Made by a program: the position numbers and the translations under genes. Shown piece after piece: positions 1 through 7,815 of a DNA stretch of 64,000 bases. The stretch covers positions 372,001 to 436,000 of the forward strand of contig JADGEX010000001.1 of the NCBI GenBank assembly GCA_016744135.1, read 5' to 3'. The notes beneath the pieces were generated by a model. It saw only the letters and a program-made list of their open reading frames with translations, was not told where the DNA came from and ran no database searches. Source of the stretch: Pseudodesulfovibrio sp. Lineage in GTDB: Bacteria; Desulfobacterota; Desulfovibrionia; Desulfovibrionales; Desulfovibrionaceae. Within the stretch, counting starts at the first letter, position 1. The number at the start of each line of letters is the position of its first letter.

Positions 1-1989
1 AGCTATTTGTCCCTCGCCCTCAGGAGGCACAAGGTCAAACATCATGCCAAGCATTCCATCGATTTCATTGAATATCTGTGTCTGATTAAAGTGCTTGATC
101 TGTGCGGCTCCACTCGGACAATAACCGGCACAGCTGCCACACCCCTTACACATGGCTTCATTGATGACCGAAATTTGTCGTCGTTCATCAAATTCAATGG
201 CCGAGTATGGGCACAAGTCGATACACACCTTGCATCCGATGCACACGTCCGGGTCGATCCACGAGGTTGTAGGAGAGATGGAGACCGTTCCCTTAGCCGC
301 AAGCGCAAGGGCCTGCGCTGCACCACCTGAAGCATGGGCAACGGCATCAGGGATATCCTTTGGTCCCTGACAGGCTCCGGCAAGGAACACACCATCTGTT
401 GCGGTAGAAACCGGACCAAGCTTAGGATGCTCTTCGAGGAAGAAACCATCCTGCCCCTGGGCCACACCGAAGATACGTGCCACTTCATTTGTATCACTCC
501 GTGCTTCCATGGCGGTACAAAGAATGACCATGTCCACAGGCACCCGCACGTTCATTCCGAGCAAGGTATCCTCGCCGACGATGACCAGCGAATCGTCTTC
601 CTGCACAACTTCAGCCGGACGGCCTCGAATAAAGGTCACGCCTTCTTCCTGCACACGCTTGAAGAATTCTTCGTACCCTTTACCGAAACACCGCATATCA
701 ATATAAAAATTATACACTTTGGTGTCATGTCCGACCTTGTCTTTAATAAGATGATCAAACTTGAGGGCGTACATGCAACAGGTGCGCGAACAGTATTCGT
801 GATAATTCTTATCGCGGCTGCCCACACAATGAATTATACCGACACTCTTGGGCGCCTCGCCATTCTTCAAGACGATCTTTCCCTCGGTGGGACCAACTGC
901 ATTGTTAAGCCGTTCGAATTGTAGCGCGGTGTACACATTGTCAAAACGACCAAAACCGTATTCGTACAACGGTGTCGGGTCCATGGCATCGTATCCGGTA
1001 GCCAGTACGATGGAACCAACATTAAAGACTTCATGAGTCTCCTTCATTGTATAATCAATGGCCCCGGTAGGACATATAGTCTGACAAATTCCGCACTTGT
1101 CCTTGGTGATCTTTTTGCAAATTGAACCATCAATGACCGGCGTACTCGGCACAGCCTGTGGCGAATTCCGATAAATGGCCTTTCGCATGGAAAGCCCTTC
1201 GTTAAACTCATTCAAGGCCTTGGTTGGACACTTTTCAAGACAGGCACCGCATCCAGTACAAATAGCTTCGTTGACGTAGCGAGGCTTGTGCTTCACGGTC
1301 ACGGTATAATTCCCGACAAAACCGGAAACGTCCTCGACTTCACTCCACGTCATAAGATTGATATTCGGTTCCTGCGACACTGCCACCATCTTGGGGGTAG
1401 AGATGCAGGCCGCACAATCCAACGTCGGAAACGTCTTGTCGAACTGGGCCATATGTCCACCAATTGATGGACTTTTTTCAACCAGATGAACCTTGTGTCC
1501 CGATTTTGCGATATCAAGAGAGGCCTGAATACCGGCGATGCCAGCACCAACGACCATGACATCCGGCAGGACATCCACTTCGCGAGAAAAGAGCTTCTCA
1601 TGATCACCCACTCTATCAACAGCCGCTTCGACAATGTGCTTGGCCTTGGCTGTCGCTTCATCCGGGTCAGCGGTTGTCCATGAACAATGTTCACGAATAC
1701 ATGCGTGTTGCATGAGATAAGGATTCAGCCCAGCTCTTGCACAAGCCTTCTGAAACGTCTTTTCATGCAGACGCGGCGAACAGGATGCCACGACGACCCG
1801 ATTGAGGCCGTATTCGCGAATATCCTTGATAACCATTTCTTGTCCCGGGTCCGAACACATGAATTGGTAGTCTCGAGAGACCGCCACGTCTTTGAGTTTT
1901 CCGGCATACCTGGCCACGTCTTCGCAATCGACCTTTCCCGCGATGTTCGAACCGCAGTGACAGATGTATACTCCGATTTTGTTGCCCAT
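1..1989 (-). CDS. hdrA: HdrA-like iron-sulfur flavoprotein (3' end outside window)
   Basis: The frame is open for 663 codons and runs off the left edge, so the C-terminus is missing. HdrA is the FAD subunit of heterodisulfide-reductase-type complexes that bifurcate electrons between ferredoxin and a thiol/disulfide pair in the cytoplasm. Visible in order: an N-terminal domain with a CHCG motif near residue 10; a dinucleotide fold (VVGAGIAGIQ) near 146; the HdrA hallmark LDCAACISTPKM near 193; two [4Fe-4S] motifs near 245 (CTGCGACLEKCP) and 300; and two more near 588 (CIGCKVCIDLCP) and 618. The ATG has a strong ribosome site (GGAGGAAC) and begins 22 bases after an OrfA-like gene, so the two are probably co-transcribed. 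QmoB is a relative, but the N-terminal part here is typical HdrA. The partner genes would lie left of the window. Confidence 0.88.
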   Translation of the reverse strand, partial: MGNKIGVYICHCGSNIAGKVDCEDVARYAGKLKDVAVSRDYQFMCSDPGQEMVIKDIREYGLNRVVVASCSPRLHEKTFQKACARAGLNPYLMQHACIREHCSWTTADPDEATAKAKHIVEAAVDRVGDHEKLFSREVDVLPDVMVVGAGIAGIQASLDIAKSGHKVHLVEKSPSIGGHMAQFDKTFPTLDCAACISTPKMVAVSQEPNINLMTWSEVEDVSGFVGNYTVTVKHKPRYVNEAICTGCGACLEKCPTKALNEFNEGLSMRKAIYRNSPQAVPSTPVIDGSICKKITKDKCGICQTICPTGAIDYTMKETHEVFNVGSIVLATGYDAMDPTPLYEYGFGRFDNVYTALQFERLNNAVGPTEGKIVLKNGEAPKSVGIIHCVGSRDKNYHEYCSRTCCMYALKFDHLIKDKVGHDTKVYNFYIDMRCFGKGYEEFFKRVQEEGVTFIRGRPAEVVQEDDSLVIVGEDTLLGMNVRVPVDMVILCTAMEARSDTNEVARIFGVAQGQDGFFLEEHPKLGPVSTATDGVFLAGACQGPKDIPDAVAHASGGAAQALALAAKGTVSISPTTSWIDPDVCIGCKVCIDLCPYSAIEFDERRQISVINEAMCKGCGSCAGYCPSGAAQIKHFNQTQIFNEIDGMLGMMFDLVPPEGEGQIA

Positions 1990-2011
1990 GGTTCCTCCAT
2001 TCCTCGACGTG

Positions 2012-2281
2012 TCAACGACTGCTCTTGCCGCTGGTCAGTTCCAAAGTCAGTTCGCCCACCAGTTTTTTGAGTTCTTCATTTTCAGCGATCAACTCAGATT
2101 CACTCGAAAGATTTGGTCGCTTTTCAAAAATCTGATGGCATTGCTCCAGGAATTGCCCTCGCCACTTGTAATACTGTCCGGGTCGCAGGTCGTGGGAGCG
2201 ACACAAGTCATTGACGCACCCTCCCATAAGGCCTTCCAAAACGATCTTTGCTTTTTTCCGTGCATCCCATTTGCGCCGCAT
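2012..2281 (-). CDS. Orphan IS3-type OrfA-like helix-turn-helix protein
   Basis: An 89-residue protein with the helix-turn-helix of IS3-family OrfA transposase subunits: a basic start (MRRKWDARKKAKIVLEGL), then the HTH with YYKWRGQF near residue 42, then a leucine-zipper-like tail (ENEELKKLVGELTLEL). The start is ATG at 2281, chosen because AAGGAGGT lies just upstream; a longer reading frame to 2425 has no such signal. There is no OrfB, no terminal inverted repeat and no target duplication visible. Instead it sits 22 bases ahead of hdrA on the same strand. It may be a dead IS fragment or a DNA-binding protein recruited into the hdrA operon; the intact frame, good ribosome site and tight spacing favour the second view, but this is inference. 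Confidence 0.7.
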   Translation of the reverse strand: MRRKWDARKKAKIVLEGLMGGCVNDLCRSHDLRPGQYYKWRGQFLEQCHQIFEKRPNLSSESELIAENEELKKLVGELTLELTSGKSSR

Positions 2282-2869
2282 TCGTGATACCTCCTTGCCG
2301 TATTCCCTTGTCTTCTCTTTTCCGGGGCGTTCACATGGAGAGTATGAGAGTGTCGCGCTACGCGAACCGCTTGAATATTGTTGCCCTTGAATCAGCAACC
2401 CCGCTTGAACCAAAAGGAAATTCATTTTCCCGGATATCCGCGTTACTCCCGGACGATTCTCACTTGCTCTCTAAGAACAAGATGCGTACCGCTTTCGAGT
2501 TGTATAGATATTCTCGATTGATGGAGAGAGAGTCTATTGGCAGACGCGCTGTTTTCCCTTGAAAATCAAGCTTAAAACGTCTTCTCGTACAAGATGAGTC
2601 TTGCGAAACAAGACACATCCTCGCCCTGAAGAGAGTCACCTGCCATTCATAGGATGAAATTATTTGCAAAAGATTGTGCGAGGACTCTCAAGAGTCTCTC
2701 ATGCTTTAAAGAGCGTTGAGAGTCTTGTTAGACGAGACTTTTTAATTCCCTCAAAACGATATGTTTTTTTCTTCAACAATTTCAAGATGTAGACAGATTT
2801 GACAATTCCCGCACAATTCATGGTATAATTATGTGAGGACTTCTTTGTGGGAAGAGGGAGTATTACGTC
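2282..2869. other. Intergenic region between divergent OrfA/hdrA and the sigma54-type activator
   Basis: This 588-base AT-rich spacer holds no convincing gene. It contains the rightward promoter at 2799-2829 and a cluster of short inverted repeats: CAAGA/TCTTG pairs at 2590-2603 and 2599-2613, a 14-base palindrome GACTCTCAAGAGTC at 2683-2696, and AGTCT/AGACT arms at 2721-2739. These could be regulator sites for the leftward hdrA transcript or for the activator itself. I found no sequence with the GG and GC spacing required for a sigma54 promoter. Confidence 0.5.
2799..2829 (+). promoter_or_regulatory. Candidate sigma70 promoter for the activator gene
   Basis: TTGACA at 2799-2804 and TATAAT at 2824-2829 are both perfect hexamers but 19 bases apart, longer than ideal. 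A TGG just before the -10 gives an extended -10 element, which can compensate. The start codon at 2870 follows about 40 bases later, after a GAGGGAG ribosome site. Confidence 0.5.
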
Positions 2870-4276
2870 ATGGCCGAAATTCTCATTATTGATGGAGACA
2901 GGAGTTTTACTCAAGCCTTGGGGAAAGCTCTTGCAACACACGGCCTGCCGACGGCAGACTGTGATACATTGTCACGTGCGATGGGCCTGCTTCACACCGG
3001 TGACTACAAGGCTGTACTGCTTGGAGATGATCTTGCGGACGGAGACAGTCTTGCTTACCTCGCAACGATCAGAGAAATTCCGTCCTTTCCTGAAGTCATT
3101 GTCATTTCCCGTAGCCGAAATCCTGACATGGCGGAATTGGCCATTCAGAACGGTGCATGGAATTACATCACCAAACCGCTGAATATGCAGCGACTTCTCG
3201 TCCTTATCAGGCGTGTCATAGAGTACCATGAAGAACGATACAGCGGAGGTATCCGGTGTTCCCTGCGTCGTTCCGGTATCATTGGCAACAGCCGCCTGCT
3301 TCAATCCTGCCTAGATACACTGGCTCATGCTGCCAGCTCAGATGCAAATGTTCTTATCACCGGAGAAACCGGGACAGGTAAGGAACTCTTCGCACGAGCC
3401 ATTCACAAAAACAGTGAACGTGCCGCAAATTCTTTTGTTGTCGTGGACTGTGCCGCTCTTCCAGACACTTTGGCAGAGAACCTGCTGTTTGGTCATGAAC
3501 GTGGAGCATACACAAGTGCAGACAGGAATTCTGTTGGTCTTGTTAAACAAGCTGACGGCGGTATTCTCTTTCTCGATGAAGTAGGAGAACTTCCTCTATC
3601 CATGCAAAAAGTTTTCTTACGAGTACTGGAAGGACGCAGTTTTCGCCCCGTTGGAGGAATGAAAGAAATCCAGAGTGATTTTCGCCTTGTAGCTGCAACC
3701 AATCGAAATCTTGAGGCCATGGTTGAAAAAGACGACTTCCGGCGAGATCTTTTCTATCGGCTGCGCGGTATCCGCATGCAGCTTCCACCGCTTCGGGCAA
3801 TGACAGAAGACATTAACGAATTGACATGTAAATTTATTCAGCATCATTCCAAACGACTTAAAATGGCGAGCAAAGGATTTTCGCCTGATTTCCTGGATGC
3901 ACTGATGAACTATGAATGGCCAGGCAACATCCGAGAACTCCAAAACACCATTGAACAAGCCCTTTCACGAGCTGGCAAAGAATCGATCCTCTACCCTCGT
4001 CATCTGCCGCGTGCCATCCGTGCTGAAATTGCTCGACGTGACATGGAAAAAGGAACCAGTAGAGAAGAACATCAGGACCACTTACGTATTGATCCACAAG
4101 ATTTCCCGACTCTCAAGGAGTATCGAAATCTCCAGTATGAAGAAATGGAAAAAAGGTATCTTCTTAATCTTTTTGATATAACCGGGGGGAATGTCAAAAA
4201 GTCATGCAAAGTCGCAGGGATTTCTCGCGCTCGATTTTATGTCCTCATCAAACAGCACGGAATATCAAGGGATTGA
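2870..4276 (+). CDS. Sigma54-type response regulator with degenerate receiver
   Basis: A 468-residue NtrC-family protein. Residues 1-115 form a receiver-like domain, 140-375 the AAA+ activator domain (Walker A GETGTGKE at about 165-172, Walker B ILFLDEVGEL), and about 430-468 a Fis-type helix-turn-helix. Two key sites look altered. The residue aligning with the phosphoacceptor aspartate is Gly52 (sequence LLGDDLADG), although Asp53 follows and the conserved lysine of YITKP is kept. The sigma54-contact loop, usually GAFTGA, reads GAYTSA at 212-217. The gene is transcribed away from the hdrA operon, so that operon is the obvious target, but no sigma54 promoter was found there. It may respond to something other than a histidine kinase. 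A strong terminator follows. Confidence 0.88.
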   Translation: MAEILIIDGDRSFTQALGKALATHGLPTADCDTLSRAMGLLHTGDYKAVLLGDDLADGDSLAYLATIREIPSFPEVIVISRSRNPDMAELAIQNGAWNYITKPLNMQRLLVLIRRVIEYHEERYSGGIRCSLRRSGIIGNSRLLQSCLDTLAHAASSDANVLITGETGTGKELFARAIHKNSERAANSFVVVDCAALPDTLAENLLFGHERGAYTSADRNSVGLVKQADGGILFLDEVGELPLSMQKVFLRVLEGRSFRPVGGMKEIQSDFRLVAATNRNLEAMVEKDDFRRDLFYRLRGIRMQLPPLRAMTEDINELTCKFIQHHSKRLKMASKGFSPDFLDALMNYEWPGNIRELQNTIEQALSRAGKESILYPRHLPRAIRAEIARRDMEKGTSREEHQDHLRIDPQDFPTLKEYRNLQYEEMEKRYLLNLFDITGGNVKKSCKVAGISRARFYVLIKQHGISRD

Positions 4277-4297
4277 AAACGATTAACCACAACGCAA

Positions 4298-4342
4298 AAC
4301 TCCCTGAGTCCACTTATTGTGATTTCAGGGAGTTGTTTTTTT
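4298..4342 (+). terminator. Rho-independent terminator after the activator gene
   Basis: A 10-base perfect stem AACTCCCTGA / TCAGGGAGTT (4298-4307, 4325-4334) is followed by a T-run. It separates the activator from the convergent GltD-like gene. Confidence 0.85.
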
Positions 4343-4359
4343 GAAACAATAATTTTGAA

Positions 4360-5592
4360 TTATTCTTTCAAAGTTGCGACATAATCCATAATGGCTTGTG
4401 CAGAACGTTTGGAAAGATTCACCGCTTCAGCCACAGTCTTGGCGCCTGTGACAACATCACCTGAAGCAAAAACCCCTTCTCGAGTGGTTCGACCATCTTC
4501 ATTGGTTATGATGAGACCGGTTTTGCCGACCTCAATACCGGACAGATTATCTCTTGGAGTCTGACTGGCCGCAATGAAAACTGTATCGGCCTCAAGAAAA
4601 TGTTCGCTACCGTCTTCAGTAACAAGGCGCATGGAACCATCCTGTTCCTCAAGATGAGTCCTGACGCAGCGAATACCATCATCGAGAATTTCAAGAGGTG
4701 CCGTGTAGAACTGAAATAAAACACCATCAAGTTTGGCGTATTCATATTCATACTTGGTGGCGGACATGTTCTCCTCACCACGACGATATAGAACTGTTAC
4801 CTCTTCCGCGCCCTTGCGTCGGGCCGTTCTGGCGACATCCATAGCCACATTTCCCGCACCGATAACAAATACTCGCTTGCCTAGAGAATATACATTGGGA
4901 TTTTTGAGATAATTAATCGCGTAGTGGACCGTTCCCAAGGTTTCACCTTTGATACGTAACGGTTTAGGACTCCAGACGCCTGTACCGATGAAGATTGCTT
5001 TGTATCCATCGCGCAAAAGGTCTTCAAGTGTAATAATCGGACCGATGACCATATTGGGACGTATTTTAACACCCAGTCGTTCCAACATCTTCTTGAGCTT
5101 GACCAAAAGGCTTTTAGGCAAACGAAAATCGGGAATACCATATTGAAGGACTCCACCGATCTTGTCTTCGGATTCAAAAATAGTCACATCAAAACCTTTG
5201 GAGGCAAGGATAAAGGCAACAGTAAGACCGGCAGGTCCGGACCCTACTATGGCAATTTTCTTCCCATTGTTCTCATGTTCAGGCTTTCTTTGCTGAATCT
5301 GCTCCAAATAATACCCGGATATATAATTCTCAATGTCACTGATTTGAATGGGAGAACTTTTCTTTCCAAGGATGCAATGTCCCTCACAAAAATTTTCATG
5401 CGGACAAATGAGAGAACAAACGACCGAAAGCGGATTATTGTTGAACAGAAGTTCGCCCGCTTCATATGTTTTCCCGTCAAGCAGGAGTTTGATGACTTCA
5501 TTAATAGGGGTACTGATCGGACACCCTTTGCTGCACAACGGCTTCTTGCATTGCAAGCAGCGACTCGCCTCTTCAATGATATGCTTTCCCAT
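4360..5592 (-). CDS. GltD-like NAD(P)H-dependent flavoprotein (glutamate synthase small-subunit family)
   Basis: A 410-residue protein of the GltD/NfnB/PreT family, which passes electrons between NAD(P)H, FAD and [4Fe-4S] clusters. The N-terminal iron-sulfur domain carries RCLQCKKPLCSKGCP near residues 12-26 and VCSLICPHENFCEGHC near 58-73. A first dinucleotide fold (IVGSGPAGLTVAF) lies near 114, a second (VIGAGNVAMDVARTARR) near 245, and a C-terminal GDVVTGAKTV motif binds FAD. It stands alone: no gltB, nfnA or preA is adjacent, so its partner and substrate cannot be assigned. The ATG has only a weak ribosome site, but no better start exists in frame. Confidence 0.8.
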   Translation of the reverse strand: MGKHIIEEASRCLQCKKPLCSKGCPISTPINEVIKLLLDGKTYEAGELLFNNNPLSVVCSLICPHENFCEGHCILGKKSSPIQISDIENYISGYYLEQIQQRKPEHENNGKKIAIVGSGPAGLTVAFILASKGFDVTIFESEDKIGGVLQYGIPDFRLPKSLLVKLKKMLERLGVKIRPNMVIGPIITLEDLLRDGYKAIFIGTGVWSPKPLRIKGETLGTVHYAINYLKNPNVYSLGKRVFVIGAGNVAMDVARTARRKGAEEVTVLYRRGEENMSATKYEYEYAKLDGVLFQFYTAPLEILDDGIRCVRTHLEEQDGSMRLVTEDGSEHFLEADTVFIAASQTPRDNLSGIEVGKTGLIITNEDGRTTREGVFASGDVVTGAKTVAEAVNLSKRSAQAIMDYVATLKE

Positions 5593-5931
5593 AAGACTCG
5601 AATACTTGTTTGGAAATGTTAACCCAATGGAAGACTCAAAGACATCATGATATCTTTATCGCCCTTACTTTTGACAATAAGCAGTGATTGATGAAGACAT
5701 TTTGATGGCATTGTCAAGGGTATTTCAGACCTTGGAAATCTGTTTTTTTCAACAAGAGATGATCAACAAGATTATATACGTCCAGCGAGGATTGATTAAA
5801 ATTCATCAAGAATATTGTCTATAATTGCAATAATCATGTATTTAAAGAAGAAACATAAAATTCTTGTATAAATAATTAACCACATACAATTCTTTTTTCA
5901 TGAATAACGTACAAAAATAACGGGGTAAATC
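5593..5931. other. AT-rich intergenic region
   Basis: 339 bases between divergent genes without a credible reading frame. It must hold promoters for both the GltD-like gene (leftward) and the selenoprotein candidate (rightward). I see several AT-rich hexamers (for example TACAAT near 5885) but none with a well spaced partner, so no promoter is called. Confidence 0.4.
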
Positions 5932-6387
5932 ATGCGTGTCGTAATAAACTCACAAGCCCCTGACTTTACTTTGGAAGATATAAGAGGCCGTACGGTTTCA
6001 CTGTCCGACTATACTCAAAAAAAACATGTGCTCCTCATTTTTAACAGAAATTTCTCGTGACCATTCTGCCGAAAGCACATGGCGCAGTTGCGTCAAGAAT
6101 ACGAACTACTTAAAACCTTAAACATTGAAGTATTCGTAATCGGACCAGAGAAACCACAATCGTTCATAAAATATTGGGAAAAAGAGAAACTGCTATTTGT
6201 AGGACTTCCCGACCCAAAACACTCCGTGCTGAATCTTTATGATCAAGAAGTAAGCCTTTTAAAATTAGGCAGAATGCCTGCACAAATGTTGATAGATACA
6301 CACGGAATTTTAAAATTCGTTTATCATGGTCATTCCATGGCGGACATACCAAATATCAAACAAATCAAAAGCGTGTTGTCAGCCTAA
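5932..6387 (+). CDS. Peroxiredoxin-like thioredoxin-fold selenoprotein candidate (in-frame TGA = Sec43)
   Basis: Reading from ATG 5932 gives 151 codons in one frame interrupted only by TGA at 6058-6060 (codon 43). The text around it is LLIFNRNFS-U-PFCRKHMAQLR: the TGA falls exactly on the first redox cysteine of a CPFC motif in an AhpC/TSA-type fold, giving U43-P-F-C46. The N-terminus (APDFTLEDIRG) and the C-terminal half (GLPDPKHSVLNLY, KLGRMPAQMLID) match the peroxiredoxin-like family and continue without any further lesion. UxxC peroxiredoxin-like selenoproteins are known from sulfate reducers. A hairpin starting at the TGA could serve as SECIS. The likely role is peroxide or thiol-disulfide chemistry in the cytoplasm. 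A start at 6079 after the TGA would lose the active site. The alternative is a nonsense-mutated pseudogene; the exact position of the TGA argues against it. Confidence 0.85.
6058..6095 (+). promoter_or_regulatory. Candidate bacterial SECIS hairpin
   Basis: Folded by eye: TGAC at 6058-6061 pairs with GTCA at 6092-6095, CTGC at 6066-6069 pairs with GCAG at 6084-6087, and the apical loop begins with G (6071). The 38-base span with the UGA at the base resembles known bacterial SECIS elements. The upper stem is short and one pairing needs a bulge, so the exact fold is uncertain. Confidence 0.45.
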
Positions 6388-6388
6388 T

Positions 6389-6420
6389 AAAAAAGCCCGG
6401 TTTTGATACCGGGCTTTTTT
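6389..6420. terminator. Bidirectional terminator
   Basis: Stem AAAAGCCCGG / CCGGGCTTTT (6391-6400, 6409-6418) with A-run before and T-run after, between the convergent selenoprotein candidate and the P460-type cytochrome gene. Confidence 0.9.
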
Positions 6421-6437
6421 ATTACTCAATGAAATTG

Positions 6438-6917
6438 CTACTTAAATTCATGTACCAAAATAAAATCGTTGGCAGCACGCGTCCCATGGCAACCAATACA
6501 ACCAGCAGGTTTTCCGGCCTTATCCGCCGTGCCATCTGGCGAATATTTCACCCAGAACCAATCTCCATCGCTCGGATTGTACCCACTCACCTTATACATA
6601 ACTGTAATCGCCATAAGCTTTTCATCCGAGCTGTAATTCTCTTTAACCTCAATTGTACCACACGCCACCGGCGGCATTTTCGAATTCAACCCTGCCGAAT
6701 TCACATAAACCTTATGTTTTGGACCATGCGGAGCACGCCCTGATTGCATTCCTTCATGATCCGGCCAGAAACCCCATTCAGTATATGGATCAACATTGGT
6801 TATATAATTCCACAACTCTTTTGCATCGGGACCAGGTTTCCCTTCCGCCAGAGCAGAACCAGCGAGGAAGGTGAAAACAAACGCCATACAGAGAGCAATC
6901 AAACAAGACTTTTTCAT
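6438..6917 (-). CDS. Periplasmic cytochrome P460-type c-heme protein
   Basis: 159 residues with a clear Sec signal peptide (FVFTFLAGSALA, cleavage near residue 24) and a single c-type heme motif CIGCH at residues 140-144 near the C-terminus. The layout (soluble domain with one CxxCH close to the end) fits the cytochrome P460 family, whose members oxidise hydroxylamine or handle nitrogen oxides in other bacteria; in sulfate reducers the substrate is unknown. It lies 29 bases downstream of a membrane cytochrome gene on the same strand, so the two are probably co-transcribed and may exchange electrons across the membrane. The ribosome site is AAGGAG before the ATG. Function beyond heme binding is inference. 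Confidence 0.75.
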   Translation of the reverse strand: MKKSCLIALCMAFVFTFLAGSALAEGKPGPDAKELWNYITNVDPYTEWGFWPDHEGMQSGRAPHGPKHKVYVNSAGLNSKMPPVACGTIEVKENYSSDEKLMAITVMYKVSGYNPSDGDWFWVKYSPDGTADKAGKPAGCIGCHGTRAANDFILVHEFK

Positions 6918-6946
6918 GAACGACTCCTTGGTTTCGCAATTATGGG

Positions 6947-7708
6947 CTAAAAAAATCCTCTCACAAGATTAAAACCGGTATAAAGCTGCATGAAAGCCAA
7001 TAAAACCAACACAAGATTGTTTACCCCATGGAATATGGGCAGAATCTTTCTCGGGGCTTTTTTAAATTTCATATACAAACCAGAGCCTTCACCGAAAAGA
7101 ATCAATGGCAACATAATCATTGCGATTGTTCGATGGTCACCGGTCATACCTGTCGCGCCATAGATGAGTTTAGCCATGATGCCACCGGCAATCATACCGA
7201 AAAACCATGTACTCATGACAATTATTCCATAGCGTACATGCCCTTTCCAATTAAACTGAACCTTATGCTTAAAAAGGGATATTCTGACACGATTGATCCC
7301 CTGCCATGCCACCCAAAGAGACAGGAAAAGCGCAAGCGTCATGAAAACAGGATGTCCAAGGGACACAAAAATCGGCATCTTTTGCGATGAAAAAACAACC
7401 GTGTCAGCTTTTTGAGTAGAGACACAGTTCAAAATTTGAGTAACAGTCTGAATCTGCCCACTCAACAATATGGAGAATGCCGCGATTTCATCATCTGAAA
7501 CTTTTGCACCATTGGAAGCCATACGTTTAACCGTCGGCCCCCAAAAATTCTCTCCCTTACCAAGATTGACGCAAATACGATCAGCCGTATGACATACAAC
7601 GCATCGCTCCTGAAGTGTGGACGGTTCAATCTGTAAAGCGAAAGCATTCACAACCGGAAAGGAAAACATAACCATTACCAAAACGATGAGAATACGATAA
7701 GAATTTTT
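6947..7708 (-). CDS. Membrane-bound cytochrome with one c-heme and DUF4079-like membrane domain
   Basis: 253 residues from ATG 7708, which opens a signal peptide (ILIVLVMVMFSFPVVNAFA). A periplasmic segment with CVVCH (37-41) follows, then a region of about 70 residues and four hydrophobic helices in the C-terminal half, with histidines such as KGHVRYG and GDHRTIAM that could bind b-type heme. A longer frame reaches 7831, but that start would bury the signal peptide and overlap the divergent gene. The membrane part resembles DUF4079 proteins. It is upstream of, and probably co-transcribed with, the P460-type cytochrome, suggesting a two-part electron-transfer module between quinones and the periplasm. 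The family names are from memory of motifs only. Confidence 0.65.
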   Translation of the reverse strand, partial: KNSYRILIVLVMVMFSFPVVNAFALQIEPSTLQERCVVCHTADRICVNLGKGENFWGPTVKRMASNGAKVSDDEIAAFSILLSGQIQTVTQILNCVSTQKADTVVFSSQKMPIFVSLGHPVFMTLALFLSLWVAWQGINRVRISLFKHKVQFNWKGHVRYGIIVMSTWFFGMIAGGIMAKLIYGATGMTGDHRTIAMIMLPLILFGEGSGLYMKFKKAPRKILPIFHGVNNLVLVLLAFMQLYTGFNLVRGFF

Positions 7709-7815
7709 CATACTTATCGGTATCTGATAATCATCACTACAAGTCAACATGTCTCCCATATTAATAATACGAAAGAGACTTGCTCTCTGCCACATAACCA
7801 TAATATTAATATGAA

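Noticed and set aside
2282-2869. Sigma54 promoter for the hdrA operon
   Set aside because: Candidates such as TGG..TTGC near 2395 have the two elements three bases too far apart; no -24/-12 pair fits on either strand.
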